Shown here: positions 1 to 8,192 of the stretch, one piece after another
Position numbering within the stretch: the stretch's first letter is position 1
Layout: each line of letters opens with the position of its first letter
Source: Lachnospiraceae bacterium
GTDB lineage: Bacteria > Bacillota > Clostridia > Lachnospirales > Lachnospiraceae
DNA length: 16,766 bases
Reading direction: 5' to 3'
Assembly (NCBI GenBank): GCA_021204285.1
Contig: JAJPZP010000016.1
Coordinates: forward strand, 1 to 16,766
Translations under genes and position numbers: made by a program
The notes under the pieces: model-generated
Database searches by the model: none
What the model saw: the letters and a program-made list of their open reading frames with translations, nothing else
Told to the model about the DNA's origin: nothing

Positions 1-816
1 ATCCCCGATAGTCGGCTCATCCATCGCCTCAGTCAGGGTATTCCAGATGCCCAGGTCCTTCCACTCGCCCGCAAAACGCATAACCTGGATCTCCGGTTCC
101 TTCTCCACTACGGCATAGTCGAAGCTGATTTTCGTCAGCATCCCGTACTTATCGAACAGATCCGCATAGTCCACAAAATCAATCAGCTCATGAGCCTTGT
201 CCAGTACGTACCTCAGCCTGTAGGCAAACACGCCGCCATTCCAGAGCACGCCCCTGGCGATATAGACTCCGGCGGTTTCCTTATCCGGCTTTTCCCTGAA
301 GGTATCCACCATACTGCTCTGCTCCTTTGTTGCCGGAATGATATAGCCGTATTTCTCGCTGGGATAAGTCGGTTCAATCCCCATCAGGACAAGGTTCACT
401 TCCCCCTTCGACGCCTGCTCTCCCAGGGCTTTCAGCGCCTCAAAATAATCGTCGTCCACGTAAGGATCGACCGGACAGACCACCACCGGTTCATCCAGCC
501 CAATCCCCCGGACGTCATGCAGATACGCCGTTGCCAGAGCGATTGCGGGGAAGGTGTCCTTTCTGCAGGGTTCAACGGAAACGCCCACATCCTCGCCCAG
601 CTGATTGTAAATCGCAGAAAGCTGTTTCTTTGACGTGGCGATCGTCACCGTTGCATCGGCATCCACTGTCTTGATCTGACGGTAGACACGCTGGACCATG
701 GACTCATATTCACCATTCTCTGTCCTGAAAATCTTGATAAACTGCTTGGAACGGACATCGTTGGACAACGGCCAAAGCCGTTTCCCGGAGCCGCCCGAAA
801 GTAAAACGATATTCAT
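1..816 (-). CDS. manC: Mannose-1-phosphate guanylyltransferase (GDP-mannose pyrophosphorylase), 3' end beyond window
   Basis: Makes GDP-mannose from mannose-1-phosphate and GTP in the cytoplasm, the precursor used by Gmd and Fcl encoded just upstream. My translation of the reverse strand is open from an ATG at 816 to the window edge, giving 272 visible residues. The N-terminus begins MNIVLLSGGSGKRLWPLS, which holds the nucleotidyltransferase signature GGSGKRLWPLS (residues 8-18). Further on are VEPCRKDTFPAIALA, the CPVDPY sugar-nucleotide core, GYIIP, FREKPDKE and WNGGVFAY, all typical of the family. A GAGGTG ribosome site lies 8 bases before the ATG. The gene starts 33 bases after the fcl stop, so the three sugar-nucleotide genes look co-transcribed. 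Family members usually continue into a cupin domain; whether this one does lies outside the window. The EPCRKDTFP segment departs from the more common EPxxRNTAP. Confidence 0.93.
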   Translation of the reverse strand, partial: MNIVLLSGGSGKRLWPLSNDVRSKQFIKIFRTENGEYESMVQRVYRQIKTVDADATVTIATSKKQLSAIYNQLGEDVGVSVEPCRKDTFPAIALATAYLHDVRGIGLDEPVVVCPVDPYVDDDYFEALKALGEQASKGEVNLVLMGIEPTYPSEKYGYIIPATKEQSSMVDTFREKPDKETAGVYIARGVLWNGGVFAYRLRYVLDKAHELIDFVDYADLFDKYGMLTKISFDYAVVEKEPEIQVMRFAGEWKDLGIWNTLTEAMDEPTIGD

Positions 817-849
817 ATTGTCTGCACCTCGTCTGTCAAACCCGGCGTC

Positions 850-1794
850 TTATCGCTCCGCTCTCATGGGATTATGCAGGAAATCCTCATAGGCGAGGCG
901 GATGCCGTCCGCAAGCTCCGTCCTGTATGTCCAGCCCAATGCACTCGCCTTGCTCACGTTGAGCAGCTTTCTGGGCGTACCGTTCGGTTTGGACGGGTCC
1001 CAGCGAATCTCGCCCTCATAGCCGATGATTCCTGCGACCAGCTCGGTCAGCTCCCTGATGCTCAGCTCCTTTCCGGTTCCGGCGTTGACCGTCTCGTTGC
1101 CGCTGTAGTTGTTCATCAGGAACACACACAGATCGGCGAGATCGTCGACATACAGGAACTCGCGCAGCGGACTGCCGTCGCCCCAGCAGGTCACAGAAGC
1201 CTTCCCCTCGACCTTTGCCTCGTGAAAGCGGCGAATCAGCGCCGGCAGCACATGGCTGTGCGTCGGGTGATAATTGTCGTTGGGACCATAGAGATTCGTC
1301 GGCATCACCGATATATAATCCGTGCCATACTGACGGTTCAGGAACTCGCAGTATTTCAGCCCGCTGATCTTCGACAGCGCATAGGCCTCATTGGTCTTTT
1401 CCAGCTCCCCTGTCAACAGGCAGCTCTCCGGCATCGGCTGCGGCGCCATGCGGGGGTAAATGCAGGAGGAGCCGAGAAACTCCAGCTTCTTACAGCCATT
1501 CCTCCAGGCGGCGTGTACAACATTCATCTCAAGCATCATATTGTCATACATAAAGTCTGCAAGGGCGCTCTCATTCGCCGCAATCCCGCCGACCTTAGCC
1601 GCAGCGAGGAATACATACTCCGGCTTTTCCTCCGCAAAGAAGGCTTCTACGGCATTCTGGCGGGTCAGGTCCAGCTCTTTATGCGCACGGGTGACAATGT
1701 TATGATAGCCCTGCCGGTTCAGCTCGCGCACGATCGCGGAGCCAACCATTCCACGATGACCGGCTACATAAATTTTCGCGTCTTTTTTCATCAT
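850..1794 (-). CDS. fcl: GDP-L-fucose synthase (GDP-4-keto-6-deoxymannose epimerase/reductase)
   Basis: Converts GDP-4-keto-6-deoxy-D-mannose, the Gmd product, to GDP-L-fucose using NADPH. The protein is a 314-residue short-chain dehydrogenase of normal family length. The Rossmann motif GHRGMVGSA lies at residues 12-20. The catalytic set is visible: Ser109/Ser110 and Cys111 in FLGSSCIYP, and Tyr138 and Lys142 in YALSK. Other family blocks are PTNLYGPNDNYHP and SHVLPALIRRFHEA, which match E. coli Fcl (WcaG) closely by memory. I chose the ATG at 1794 because a GGAG lies 11 bases upstream. The frame is open back to an ATG at 1887, but that would overlap the end of gmd and add 31 unrelated residues. 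The gene lies between gmd (45-base gap) and manC (33-base gap). It ends in TAA. Confidence 0.95.
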   Translation of the reverse strand: MMKKDAKIYVAGHRGMVGSAIVRELNRQGYHNIVTRAHKELDLTRQNAVEAFFAEEKPEYVFLAAAKVGGIAANESALADFMYDNMMLEMNVVHAAWRNGCKKLEFLGSSCIYPRMAPQPMPESCLLTGELEKTNEAYALSKISGLKYCEFLNRQYGTDYISVMPTNLYGPNDNYHPTHSHVLPALIRRFHEAKVEGKASVTCWGDGSPLREFLYVDDLADLCVFLMNNYSGNETVNAGTGKELSIRELTELVAGIIGYEGEIRWDPSKPNGTPRKLLNVSKASALGWTYRTELADGIRLAYEDFLHNPMRAER

Positions 1795-1840
1795 GCTTAT
1801 CCCGTCTCCTTCTCTTAAGAACCCGTTTTTGCCGTTCCGC

Positions 1841-2881
1841 TTAAACGGATCCGCGGATCTTCTCCTGCTTTGCAAGCTGCCGGTCATGCTTTGCCATAAT
1901 CTCGATCAGCTCCTCGTAGCTGGTCTTCTGGGGATTCCAGCCAAGAACCGTCCTCGCCTTTGTCGGGTCGCCCAGGAGATTGTCCACATCCGTCGGGCGG
2001 AACCACTGCGGATTTACGTAGACCAGCATCCGGCCGGTCTCGGCGTCGTAGCCCTTTTCCTCCATGCCGCTGCCCTCCCAGCGGAGGGTAATGCCATTGG
2101 CCCGGAAGGCCTTCTCCGTGAAATCGCGAACCGTGTGCTGCATACCGGTGGCAATCACGAAGTCCTCCGGCCTGTCCTGCTGCATGATGAGCCACATGCA
2201 CTCGACGTAGTCCTTCGCATAGCCCCAGTCGCGCAGAGAATCCAAGTTGCCGAGCTCCAGATGATCCTGCAGACCCTCCGCAATCCGGCCGGCGGCCAGT
2301 GTGATTTTTCTGGTGACGAAGTTCTCGCCGCGGCGCTCGGACTCATGGTTGAACAGGATCCCATTCACGGCAAACATCCCGTAAGCCTCGCGATACTCCT
2401 TCGTGATCCAGAATCCATACTGCTTCGCGACCGCATAAGGACTGTAGGGATGAAACGGGGTGCTTTCCCTCTGGGGAATTTCCTCCACCTAGCCATACAG
2501 CTCAGAGGTGGATGCCTGGTATACCCTTGTTTTCTGAATCAGTCCGAGGATGCGGACCGCTTCCAGGACGCGCAGGACACCCAGCGCGTCCACATCACCG
2601 GAATACTCCGGCACGCCAAAGGAATCCTGCACATGGCTCTGCGCCGCAAGATTATAAATCTCATCCGGCTGAACAAGGGAGATAATGCGGATCAGGGAGA
2701 AGGAATCCGACAGGTCGCCATCGTGCAGGGTGATTCTGCTCATCAGATGATTAATACGACCGGTATTCGAAAGCGAAGCCCGACGGATAATGCCATGTAC
2801 CTCGTAGCCTTTTTCAAGCAGAAACTCCGCCAGATAAGAGCCATCCTGCCCTGTTATTCCTGTAATAAGCGCTGTTTTCAT
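1841..2881 (-). CDS. gmd: GDP-mannose 4,6-dehydratase, interrupted by an in-frame TAG at codon 131
   Basis: Dehydrates GDP-D-mannose to GDP-4-keto-6-deoxy-D-mannose with bound NADP, the committed step to GDP-L-fucose. The frame from an ATG at 2881 (GGAGGTG 3 bases upstream) to a TAA at 1841 has 346 codons before the stop, a normal length. It holds a single TAG at 2489-2491. The N-terminal part (130 residues) carries [13 protein letters not shown] and the active-site ASTSELYG with Thr125 and Glu127. The C-terminal part carries YSPYAVAK with the Tyr149-Lys153 pair, then [21 protein letters not shown] and [13 protein letters not shown]. The TAG therefore separates two halves of one active site, so neither half should work alone. 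No bases appear missing: ELYG-stop-VEEIPQ aligns with E. coli ELYGLVQEIPQ. Restart at the GTG directly after the TAG is possible on paper. Whether the gene is read through, dead, or miscalled at one base is open. Confidence 0.92.
2489..2491 (-). other. In-frame TAG codon inside gmd
   Basis: The minus-strand codons read CTG TAT GGC TAG GTG GAG GAA. Family homology runs on without a gap on either side of the TAG. Single-base changes from CAG (Gln), AAG (Lys) or TTG (Leu) would produce it; E. coli Gmd has Leu here. The context is nearly identical to that of the TAG inside dnaE. Confidence 0.95.
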
Positions 2882-2896
2882 AAACACCTCCAATAA

Positions 2897-3673
2897 TTAT
2901 CCATTGTCTCTCTGGTGGCAGGCCTCATACATCAGGATTGCCGCTGCCACCGACGCGTTCAACGACTCGAGCTTTCCGTGCATCGGGATGCGGATCAGAC
3001 GGTCGGCACAGGCGCTTAAGTCCGTCGTCAGACCGTTCCCCTCATTTCCGATCAGGAACGCACAGCCCTGCCGATAATCAGCCTTATCATAAGCGCTGGC
3101 TCCGTCGAGATGAGCTGCGTAGCTGCGAACGCCACGCGCCTTCAGCTCACGCAGGATTTCCTTCAGATCGTCCGCATAGAAAAAAGGTACCCGGTAAACA
3201 GAGCCCATGGTCGCGCGGATCGTCTTTGGATTATAGATGTCAACAGAATCAGAACTCAGGATAATACCATCCGCCCCCGCTCCTTCTGCGGTTCGGATGA
3301 TCGTACCGAGGTTCCCAGGATCCTGCAGATTTTCCAGAATTATAAGAAATGGATCCGGCCTTTTCGTAAGATCGACCAGTGTGTAATGAAAGCGTTCCAT
3401 CAGACACAGGACTCCCTGCGGCGTCTTCGTATCGCTGGCAGCCCGGTACACCCGGTCGTCCAGGATCTCCAGATCTGCATGTGGAAAAAAAGCCTGTCCC
3501 TTTTCCTCGTACAGGCTTTTTGATACATATATTTTCCGGATGCGCTCCGGCGGCGCTTCGAGGAGCATCTTTACGCCCTCCGCGAGGAAAACGCCCTGCT
3601 CCTTTCGCGCCGAGGATTTTTTCATGAGCTGCTGCAGATTTTTCACCTGCGGATTGGCTGTGCTTGTAATCAT
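2897..3673 (-). CDS. TrmH/SpoU-family RNA 2'-O-ribose methyltransferase
   Basis: A SPOUT-class enzyme predicted to methylate the 2'-hydroxyl of a ribose in rRNA or tRNA using S-adenosylmethionine. It is 258 residues long. An N-terminal substrate-binding region (residues 1-100, beginning ITSTANPQVKNLQQL and including FLAEGVKMLLEA) precedes the knotted methyltransferase domain. The three SpoU motifs are visible: ENLQDPGNLGTIIRTAEGAGA (114-134), FLIGNEGNGL (207-216) and IPMHGKLESLNASVAAAI (229-246). The ATG at 3673 overlaps the pfkA TGA as ATGA, which points to translational coupling; no strong ribosome site stands alone here. The stop is 15 bases before the gmd start. The exact target nucleotide cannot be read from sequence, so I give no gene symbol. 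A terminator-like hairpin lies inside the gene at 3487-3521. Confidence 0.9.
   Translation of the reverse strand: MITSTANPQVKNLQQLMKKSSARKEQGVFLAEGVKMLLEAPPERIRKIYVSKSLYEEKGQAFFPHADLEILDDRVYRAASDTKTPQGVLCLMERFHYTLVDLTKRPDPFLIILENLQDPGNLGTIIRTAEGAGADGIILSSDSVDIYNPKTIRATMGSVYRVPFFYADDLKEILRELKARGVRSYAAHLDGASAYDKADYRQGCAFLIGNEGNGLTTDLSACADRLIRIPMHGKLESLNASVAAAILMYEACHQRDNG
3487..3521 (-). other. Terminator-like hairpin inside the RNA methyltransferase gene
   Basis: An inverted repeat of 11 bp (aaaaagcctgt and acaggcttttt, arms 3487-3497 and 3511-3521) encloses a 13-base loop. On the minus strand the second arm ends in seven Ts. It lies about 150-190 bases into the coding sequence. It resembles an intrinsic terminator but sits in conserved reading frame, so active translation would normally mask it. 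Confidence 0.4.
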
Positions 3674-4644
3674 ACCGACATGTTCTTCGCTATTTTGATC
3701 ATATACTCGGAAACGCCCTTGTTCATGCCAAGCGCTTCATTGATATCATAGTCCTGGAATTTTCCATTCTGATAGCCGACTACGCGGTTCGTCTTCCCTT
3801 CACAGAGCAGATCCGCTGCCATCGCCCCCATCATCGTGGCATAGACGCGGTCCTTACAGGTCGGACTGCCACCGCGCTGCATATAGCCAAGGATCGTCGC
3901 CCTTGTCTCCACACCCGTAGCCGCTTCAATGCGCCTGGCCATCGAAGTAGAGTGCCCGATACCTTCCGCATTGATAATGATGTGATGCTTCTTCCCACGC
4001 TTGCGGCTGACGACAATGTGATTGATGATGCGCTGCTCATCGTAATCATAAGTCTCCGGGATCAGAATATCCTCCGCACCGTTTGCGATGCCGCACCAGA
4101 GTGCGATATAACCCGCGTCACGTCCCATCACTTCTATAATACTCACACGCTCATGTGAAGTCGAAGTGTCGCGCACCTTGTCGATCGCCTCCATGGCTGT
4201 GTTCACTGCCGTGTCAAAGCCAATCGTATACTCGGTACAGGCAATATCAAGGTCAATCGTTCCCGGAACACCTACTGTATTAATTCCCTGTGCTGCCAGC
4301 TTCTGCGCGCCGGCAAAAGAACCATCACCGCCGATCACAACCAGACCGTCAATCTCATTTTTCCTGCAGATCTCAGCGCCTTTTTTCTGCCCTTCCTCCG
4401 TCCGGAACTCTGCACAGCGAGCCGTGAGCAGGAAGGTTCCACCTTTATCAATCGTCTCGCTGACAGACTCCCTCGTAAGCTCTACGATATCTTCCTCCAG
4501 GAGCCCCTGATAACCTCTGCGTATTCCTTTTACCTTTTTGCCATTCGCAAGCGCCTCACGCACCACACCGCGGATCGCCGCATTCATACCCGGCGCATCG
4601 CCGCCACTCGTCAGGACGCCTATTGTATTCACTTCATTCGCCAT
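3670..4644 (-). CDS. pfkA: ATP-dependent 6-phosphofructokinase
   Basis: Phosphorylates fructose-6-phosphate to fructose-1,6-bisphosphate, the committed step of glycolysis. The protein is 324 residues, the usual length for bacterial PfkA. Visible motifs are the ATP loop TSGGDAPGMNAA (12-23), IGGDGS (104-109), the catalytic PGTIDLD segment (127-133) with Asp131 and Asp133, IEVMGRDAGYIALW, and QRGGSPTCKDR. Gly after GGD indicates ATP rather than pyrophosphate as donor, since PPi-dependent enzymes carry GGDD. Leu replaces the Asn of the common TIDND. I chose the ATG at 4644 because GGAGGA lies 6 bases upstream; the frame extends 10 codons further but without a ribosome site. It starts 47 bases after the dnaE stop and its TGA overlaps the methyltransferase ATG. 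dnaE-pfkA adjacency is common in clostridia. Confidence 0.96.
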   Translation of the reverse strand: MANEVNTIGVLTSGGDAPGMNAAIRGVVREALANGKKVKGIRRGYQGLLEEDIVELTRESVSETIDKGGTFLLTARCAEFRTEEGQKKGAEICRKNEIDGLVVIGGDGSFAGAQKLAAQGINTVGVPGTIDLDIACTEYTIGFDTAVNTAMEAIDKVRDTSTSHERVSIIEVMGRDAGYIALWCGIANGAEDILIPETYDYDEQRIINHIVVSRKRGKKHHIIINAEGIGHSTSMARRIEAATGVETRATILGYMQRGGSPTCKDRVYATMMGAMAADLLCEGKTNRVVGYQNGKFQDYDINEALGMNKGVSEYMIKIAKNMSV

Positions 4645-4691
4645 ATCATTTCCTCCGAAAACAACAGCCTGCAATTTTCAGTCTAAAACAT

Positions 4692-7600
4692 TTACGCCTT
4701 ATTTTCAACTGGCTTTTCAACCAGCTTCACATTTTTTTCGCCAAAGCGGGCATACAGCCGGCCGAGCAGTTCTTCGTCCGCTTTCACATTCCGGCCTGCA
4801 GGGAGAACCTTTTTCTGCCGTTCTTTCCGCACGTAGATGACAACGGAATCCTCTCCCCTGCTGTCCGCGAGCAGGTGATAGAGCTCCTGCTCACACGCAC
4901 CGTACTCCTCCAGATCCGCAAACTGTATCCACATTTCCTTCCGGGGCTTCTCAAAAGGTGTGATCTTCTCAAGAATCAGCTTGCTCGCCTTGTCGAGCTC
5001 TGCGGAGACACGGCCGCTGACAAAAACCATACTGTCCACATTCAGCTGTCTGCCATACTTCTCATAATCACGCGGGAAGACAATCACCTCCACGGAACCT
5101 GCCATATCTTCCACATTGATGAAGGCCATCATCTTGTTATTCTTCGTCGCCTTCACCGTTCTGGATGTGATCATACCGCCAATCGTTGCGCGCTCGCCGT
5201 CGCGCAGCTTTTCATCTTCATCATCTTCGGGCGGCAGAAAATCCGTGGAAACATGGCTGATCTTCCGGCGCCACTGCTCCTCATACTCCTCCATCGGATG
5301 ACCACTGATATAGAAACCCAGCACTTCCTTTTCCAGTGAGAGCAGCTCCTCTTTCCCATACTCCGGCACCTGCGGAACCCGAACCTTAAATGATGCCTTA
5401 TCTTCCTCCGGGGCGAAGTCAAACAGACTCATCTGGCCTGCGAACTCCGTCTTTTTCTTCCGCGTCGCCTCGTCTACGATCTGTTCATACACGCTCACCA
5501 TCTGATGGCGGTTCAACGGAAAACTGTCAAAAGCCCCTGCCTTGATAAAGTTTTCGATTGCACGCTTATTCAGCTCCTTGCCCGCGGTCCGCTCGATAAA
5601 ATCTTCGAGATCTTTATAAAGCCCATGCTCTTCTCTCTCCCGGATAATCTCTGCAATCACCGGTTTTCCAACGCTCTTGATTGCCGTCAGGCCATAGCGA
5701 ATCGCACCATTTGACACGGAAAACACACCAACGCTCTCATTGATATCGGGAGGCAGAATACGGATCCCCATCTGACGGCAGCTCGCAATATACTCCGATA
5801 CTTTCGTCGAGTTGTCAATGACCGAGGTCAGAAGCGCGGCCATATACTCCACCGGATAATAATACTTCAGCCAGGCCGTCTGGTAGGAGACCACCGCGTA
5901 GGCCGCCGCATGGGACTTATTGAACGCATACTCCGCAAAGTCCATCATCTCATCATAGATCTTGTTGGCGACCGCCTCGGGAATTCCCCTCGCGATACAT
6001 CCCGGAACGCCCTCCTCCTCCTAGCCGTAGACGAAACTCTGACGCTCTTTCTTCATGACCGAGGCCTTCTTCTTTGACATGGCACGGCGCACGAGATCCG
6101 CCCGTCCCAGCGTATAACCGGCCAGTTGCTGCACGATCTGCATGACCTGCTCCTGATAGACAATACAGCCGTAGGTAGGCTTCAGGATCGGCTCCAGCTC
6201 CGGACAGTCGTAAGTGACCTGATCCGGATGGTTCTTGCCTCGGATATACTGTGGAATGAACTGCATGGGACCCGGGCGGTACAGGGAGATACCGGCGATC
6301 AGATCCTCGAGGCTCTGCGGTTTGAGCTCTTTCATGAAGCTCTTCATCCCCGCGCTTTCAAGCTGAAACACGCCGTCGGTTTTTCCGGTTCCAAGGGAGT
6401 CCAGCACCTTCTGATCCTGATAATCAATCCGGTCGATATCGATCTTTGTCCCGCTGCTCTTTTCCGCCATCTCCACCGCGTTCTGGATCACAGTCAGCGT
6501 TCGAAGACCCAGGAAATCCATTTTCAGAAGCCCCAGCTCCTCCAACGTCGTCATCGTGAACTGCGTCGTGACCGAGCCGTCCTGTGCCCGCGAGAGCGGC
6601 ACATACTCATCCACAGATTTCTGGCTGATCACGACGCCAGCCGCGTGCGTGGAGGCATGCCGCGGCAGCCCTTCCAGACGTTTGGACATGTCCACGAGCT
6701 CCTTTACCTGCTCGTTCGTCTCATAGAGATTTCGCAGCTCAGGATTCACCTGCAGCGCACGGTCCAGTGTGATGTTCAGTTCGCGCGGCACCATCTTCGC
6801 AATCGAATCGACAAAGGCGTAAGGCATATCCATAACGCGGCCCACGTCTTTCAGCACCGCGCGCGCCGCCAGCGTCCCGAAGGTGACGATCTGCGCCACC
6901 CGATCCTTACCGTACTTGCGGACAACATAATCAATAACCTCCTGCCTGCGCTCGAAGCAGAAATCCACGTCAATATCAGGCATTGACACGCGTTCCGGGT
7001 TCAGAAAGCGCTCGAAAAGCAGCTGGTATCTGGCCGGATCGATATTCGTGATCCCGAGGGAATATGAGACAAGGCTTCCGGCCGCCGACCCTCTGCCCGG
7101 CCCGACCGCAATGCCATTATCCCTGGCAAATTTTATAAAATCCCAGACGATCAGGAAGTAATCGACATAGCCCATCGTCTGAATGATCGAAAGCTCATAG
7201 TCGAGCTGCTTTCGCAGCGTGCCGTCATCATCCGGGTAAGGCTCCGCAAATCCCTCTGTGCACAGCTTGTTCAGGTATTCCCAGGAAGTGTAGCCGTCCG
7301 GCACATCGTACTGCGGCAGCTTCGTCACGCCGAACTCAATCTCTACATTGCAGCGATCCGCGATCTTCTGCGTATTCTCCAGTGCCTGCGGCGCGTAACG
7401 GAAAAGCTCCGCCATCTCCTCCTGCGATTTTACAAAATACTGCCCGCCCTCATAGCGCATGCGGTCCTCATCTGCCAGGCGCTTGCCGGTCTGCAGACAA
7501 AGCAGGATGTCATGCGGCTTTTCGTCCTCCGCGTAAGTATAGTGTACGTCGTTCGTCGCCACCAGTTCAATGCCGAGTTCCCGGCTCATCCGCAGAAGGC

Positions 7601-8165
7601 CCTGATTTACCTGTTTCTGCTCCGGAATACCGTGATCCTGCAGCTCCAGGAAGAATTTTCCTTTTCCGAAAATATCCTCGTAACGCTTCGCGGCAGCACA
7701 GGCCTCCTCGTATTGATCCTTCTCAATATAGCGCTGCACCTCCCCCGCGAGGCAGGCACTCGTTGCGATAATCCCCTCGTGATAACGTGCGAGCACCTCA
7801 CGGTCCACGCGGGGTTTATAATAAAAGCCTTCCGTATAACCGATGGACACAATCTTCATCAGGTTCTGATAACCCCGGTTATTTTCTGCCAGAAGCACCA
7901 GATGATAATAGCGATCCTCCCCGCCGGTCGTCTCCTTGTCAAAGCGGGAATTCGGCGCAACGTAAACCTCGCAGCCCAGGATCGGCTTAATGCCCTGCGC
8001 TTTCGCTTCCTTATAAAAATCAATCACGCCAAACATCGCGCCGTGATCCGTGATCGCTGCGCTGTCCATGCCCAGCTCCTTCACCCGCGCTACGTATTCC
8101 GTGATCTTGTTCGAACCGTCCAGCAGACTGTACTCCGTGTGTACATGAAGATGCACAAAACCCAT
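4692..8165 (-). CDS. dnaE: DNA polymerase III alpha subunit (DnaE), interrupted by an in-frame TAG at codon 715
   Basis: Replicative C-family DNA polymerase. The full frame gives 1157 residues including the TAG position, normal for Firmicutes DnaE. Order of domains: PHP domain (HLHVHTEYSLLDG at 5-17, ITDHGAMFG at 38-46); palm with VGPGRGSAAGS (354-364), PDIDVDFC (396-403) and KMDFLGL (548-554), giving catalytic Asp397/399 or 399/401 and Asp550; fingers with YRPGPMQFIPQYI and YGCIVYQEQVM; then FNKSHAAAYAVVSYQTAWLKYYYPVEY; helix-hairpin-helix region; and a C-terminal OB fold near ATIGGMITSRTVKATKN. A TAG at 6021-6023 interrupts the fingers region after FVYG. The continuing frame (EEEGVPGCIARG) keeps family homology without a gap. 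The catalytic aspartates and the FNKSHAAAYA block fall on opposite sides. The ATG at 8165 fits the usual DnaE start; its ribosome site is poor. Confidence 0.95.
6021..6023 (-). other. In-frame TAG codon inside dnaE
   Basis: Minus-strand codons read GTC TAC GGC TAG GAG GAG GAG GGC. DnaE homology continues on both sides with no missing residues. CAG or AAG are one base away. Fifteen of 17 bases match the context of the gmd TAG. GGAGGAG follows directly, which resembles a ribosome-binding sequence. Confidence 0.95.
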
Positions 8166-8168
8166 TCC

Positions 8169-8180
8169 TTACCCCCGCAT
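8169..8180 (-). other. Possible three-codon leader minigene before dnaE (Met-Arg-Gly-stop)
   Basis: ATG CGG GGG TAA lies in the same frame as dnaE and ends 3 bases before its ATG (TAA GGA ATG). The only strong ribosome-binding sequence here, AAGGAG at 8185-8190, is 4 bases before this ATG and 19 bases before the dnaE ATG. Ribosomes may terminate and restart at dnaE. It could also be chance. Confidence 0.35.
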
Positions 8181-8192
8181 TGGTCTCCTTAG

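Noticed and set aside
1795..1887. Earlier start for fcl, overlapping gmd
   Set aside because: The extra 31 residues are basic and unlike the family N-terminus; the ATG at 1794 has a good ribosome site.
1793..2896. A long open frame (367 codons) on the plus strand opposite gmd
   Set aside because: It mirrors gmd codons on the other strand, has no recognisable motif, and no promoter or ribosome site. A similar 314-codon frame opposite fcl (874-1818) is rejected for the same reason.
4254..4260. Leu in place of Asn in the PfkA TIDND motif as a sign of altered catalysis
   Set aside because: Both catalytic-region aspartates remain, and I believe this variant is common in related clostridial PfkA proteins.
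2489..6023. Pyrrolysine as the meaning of the internal TAGs
   Set aside because: Pyrrolysine is known mainly from methylamine methyltransferases. Neither Gmd nor DnaE needs it, and no pyl gene is in the window. General UAG read-through stays open.
4692..8165. Split-intein or natural two-gene DnaE, as in cyanobacteria
   Set aside because: No intein sequence flanks the break. The two parts abut in the same frame with only a TAG between them, so there is no separate gene boundary.
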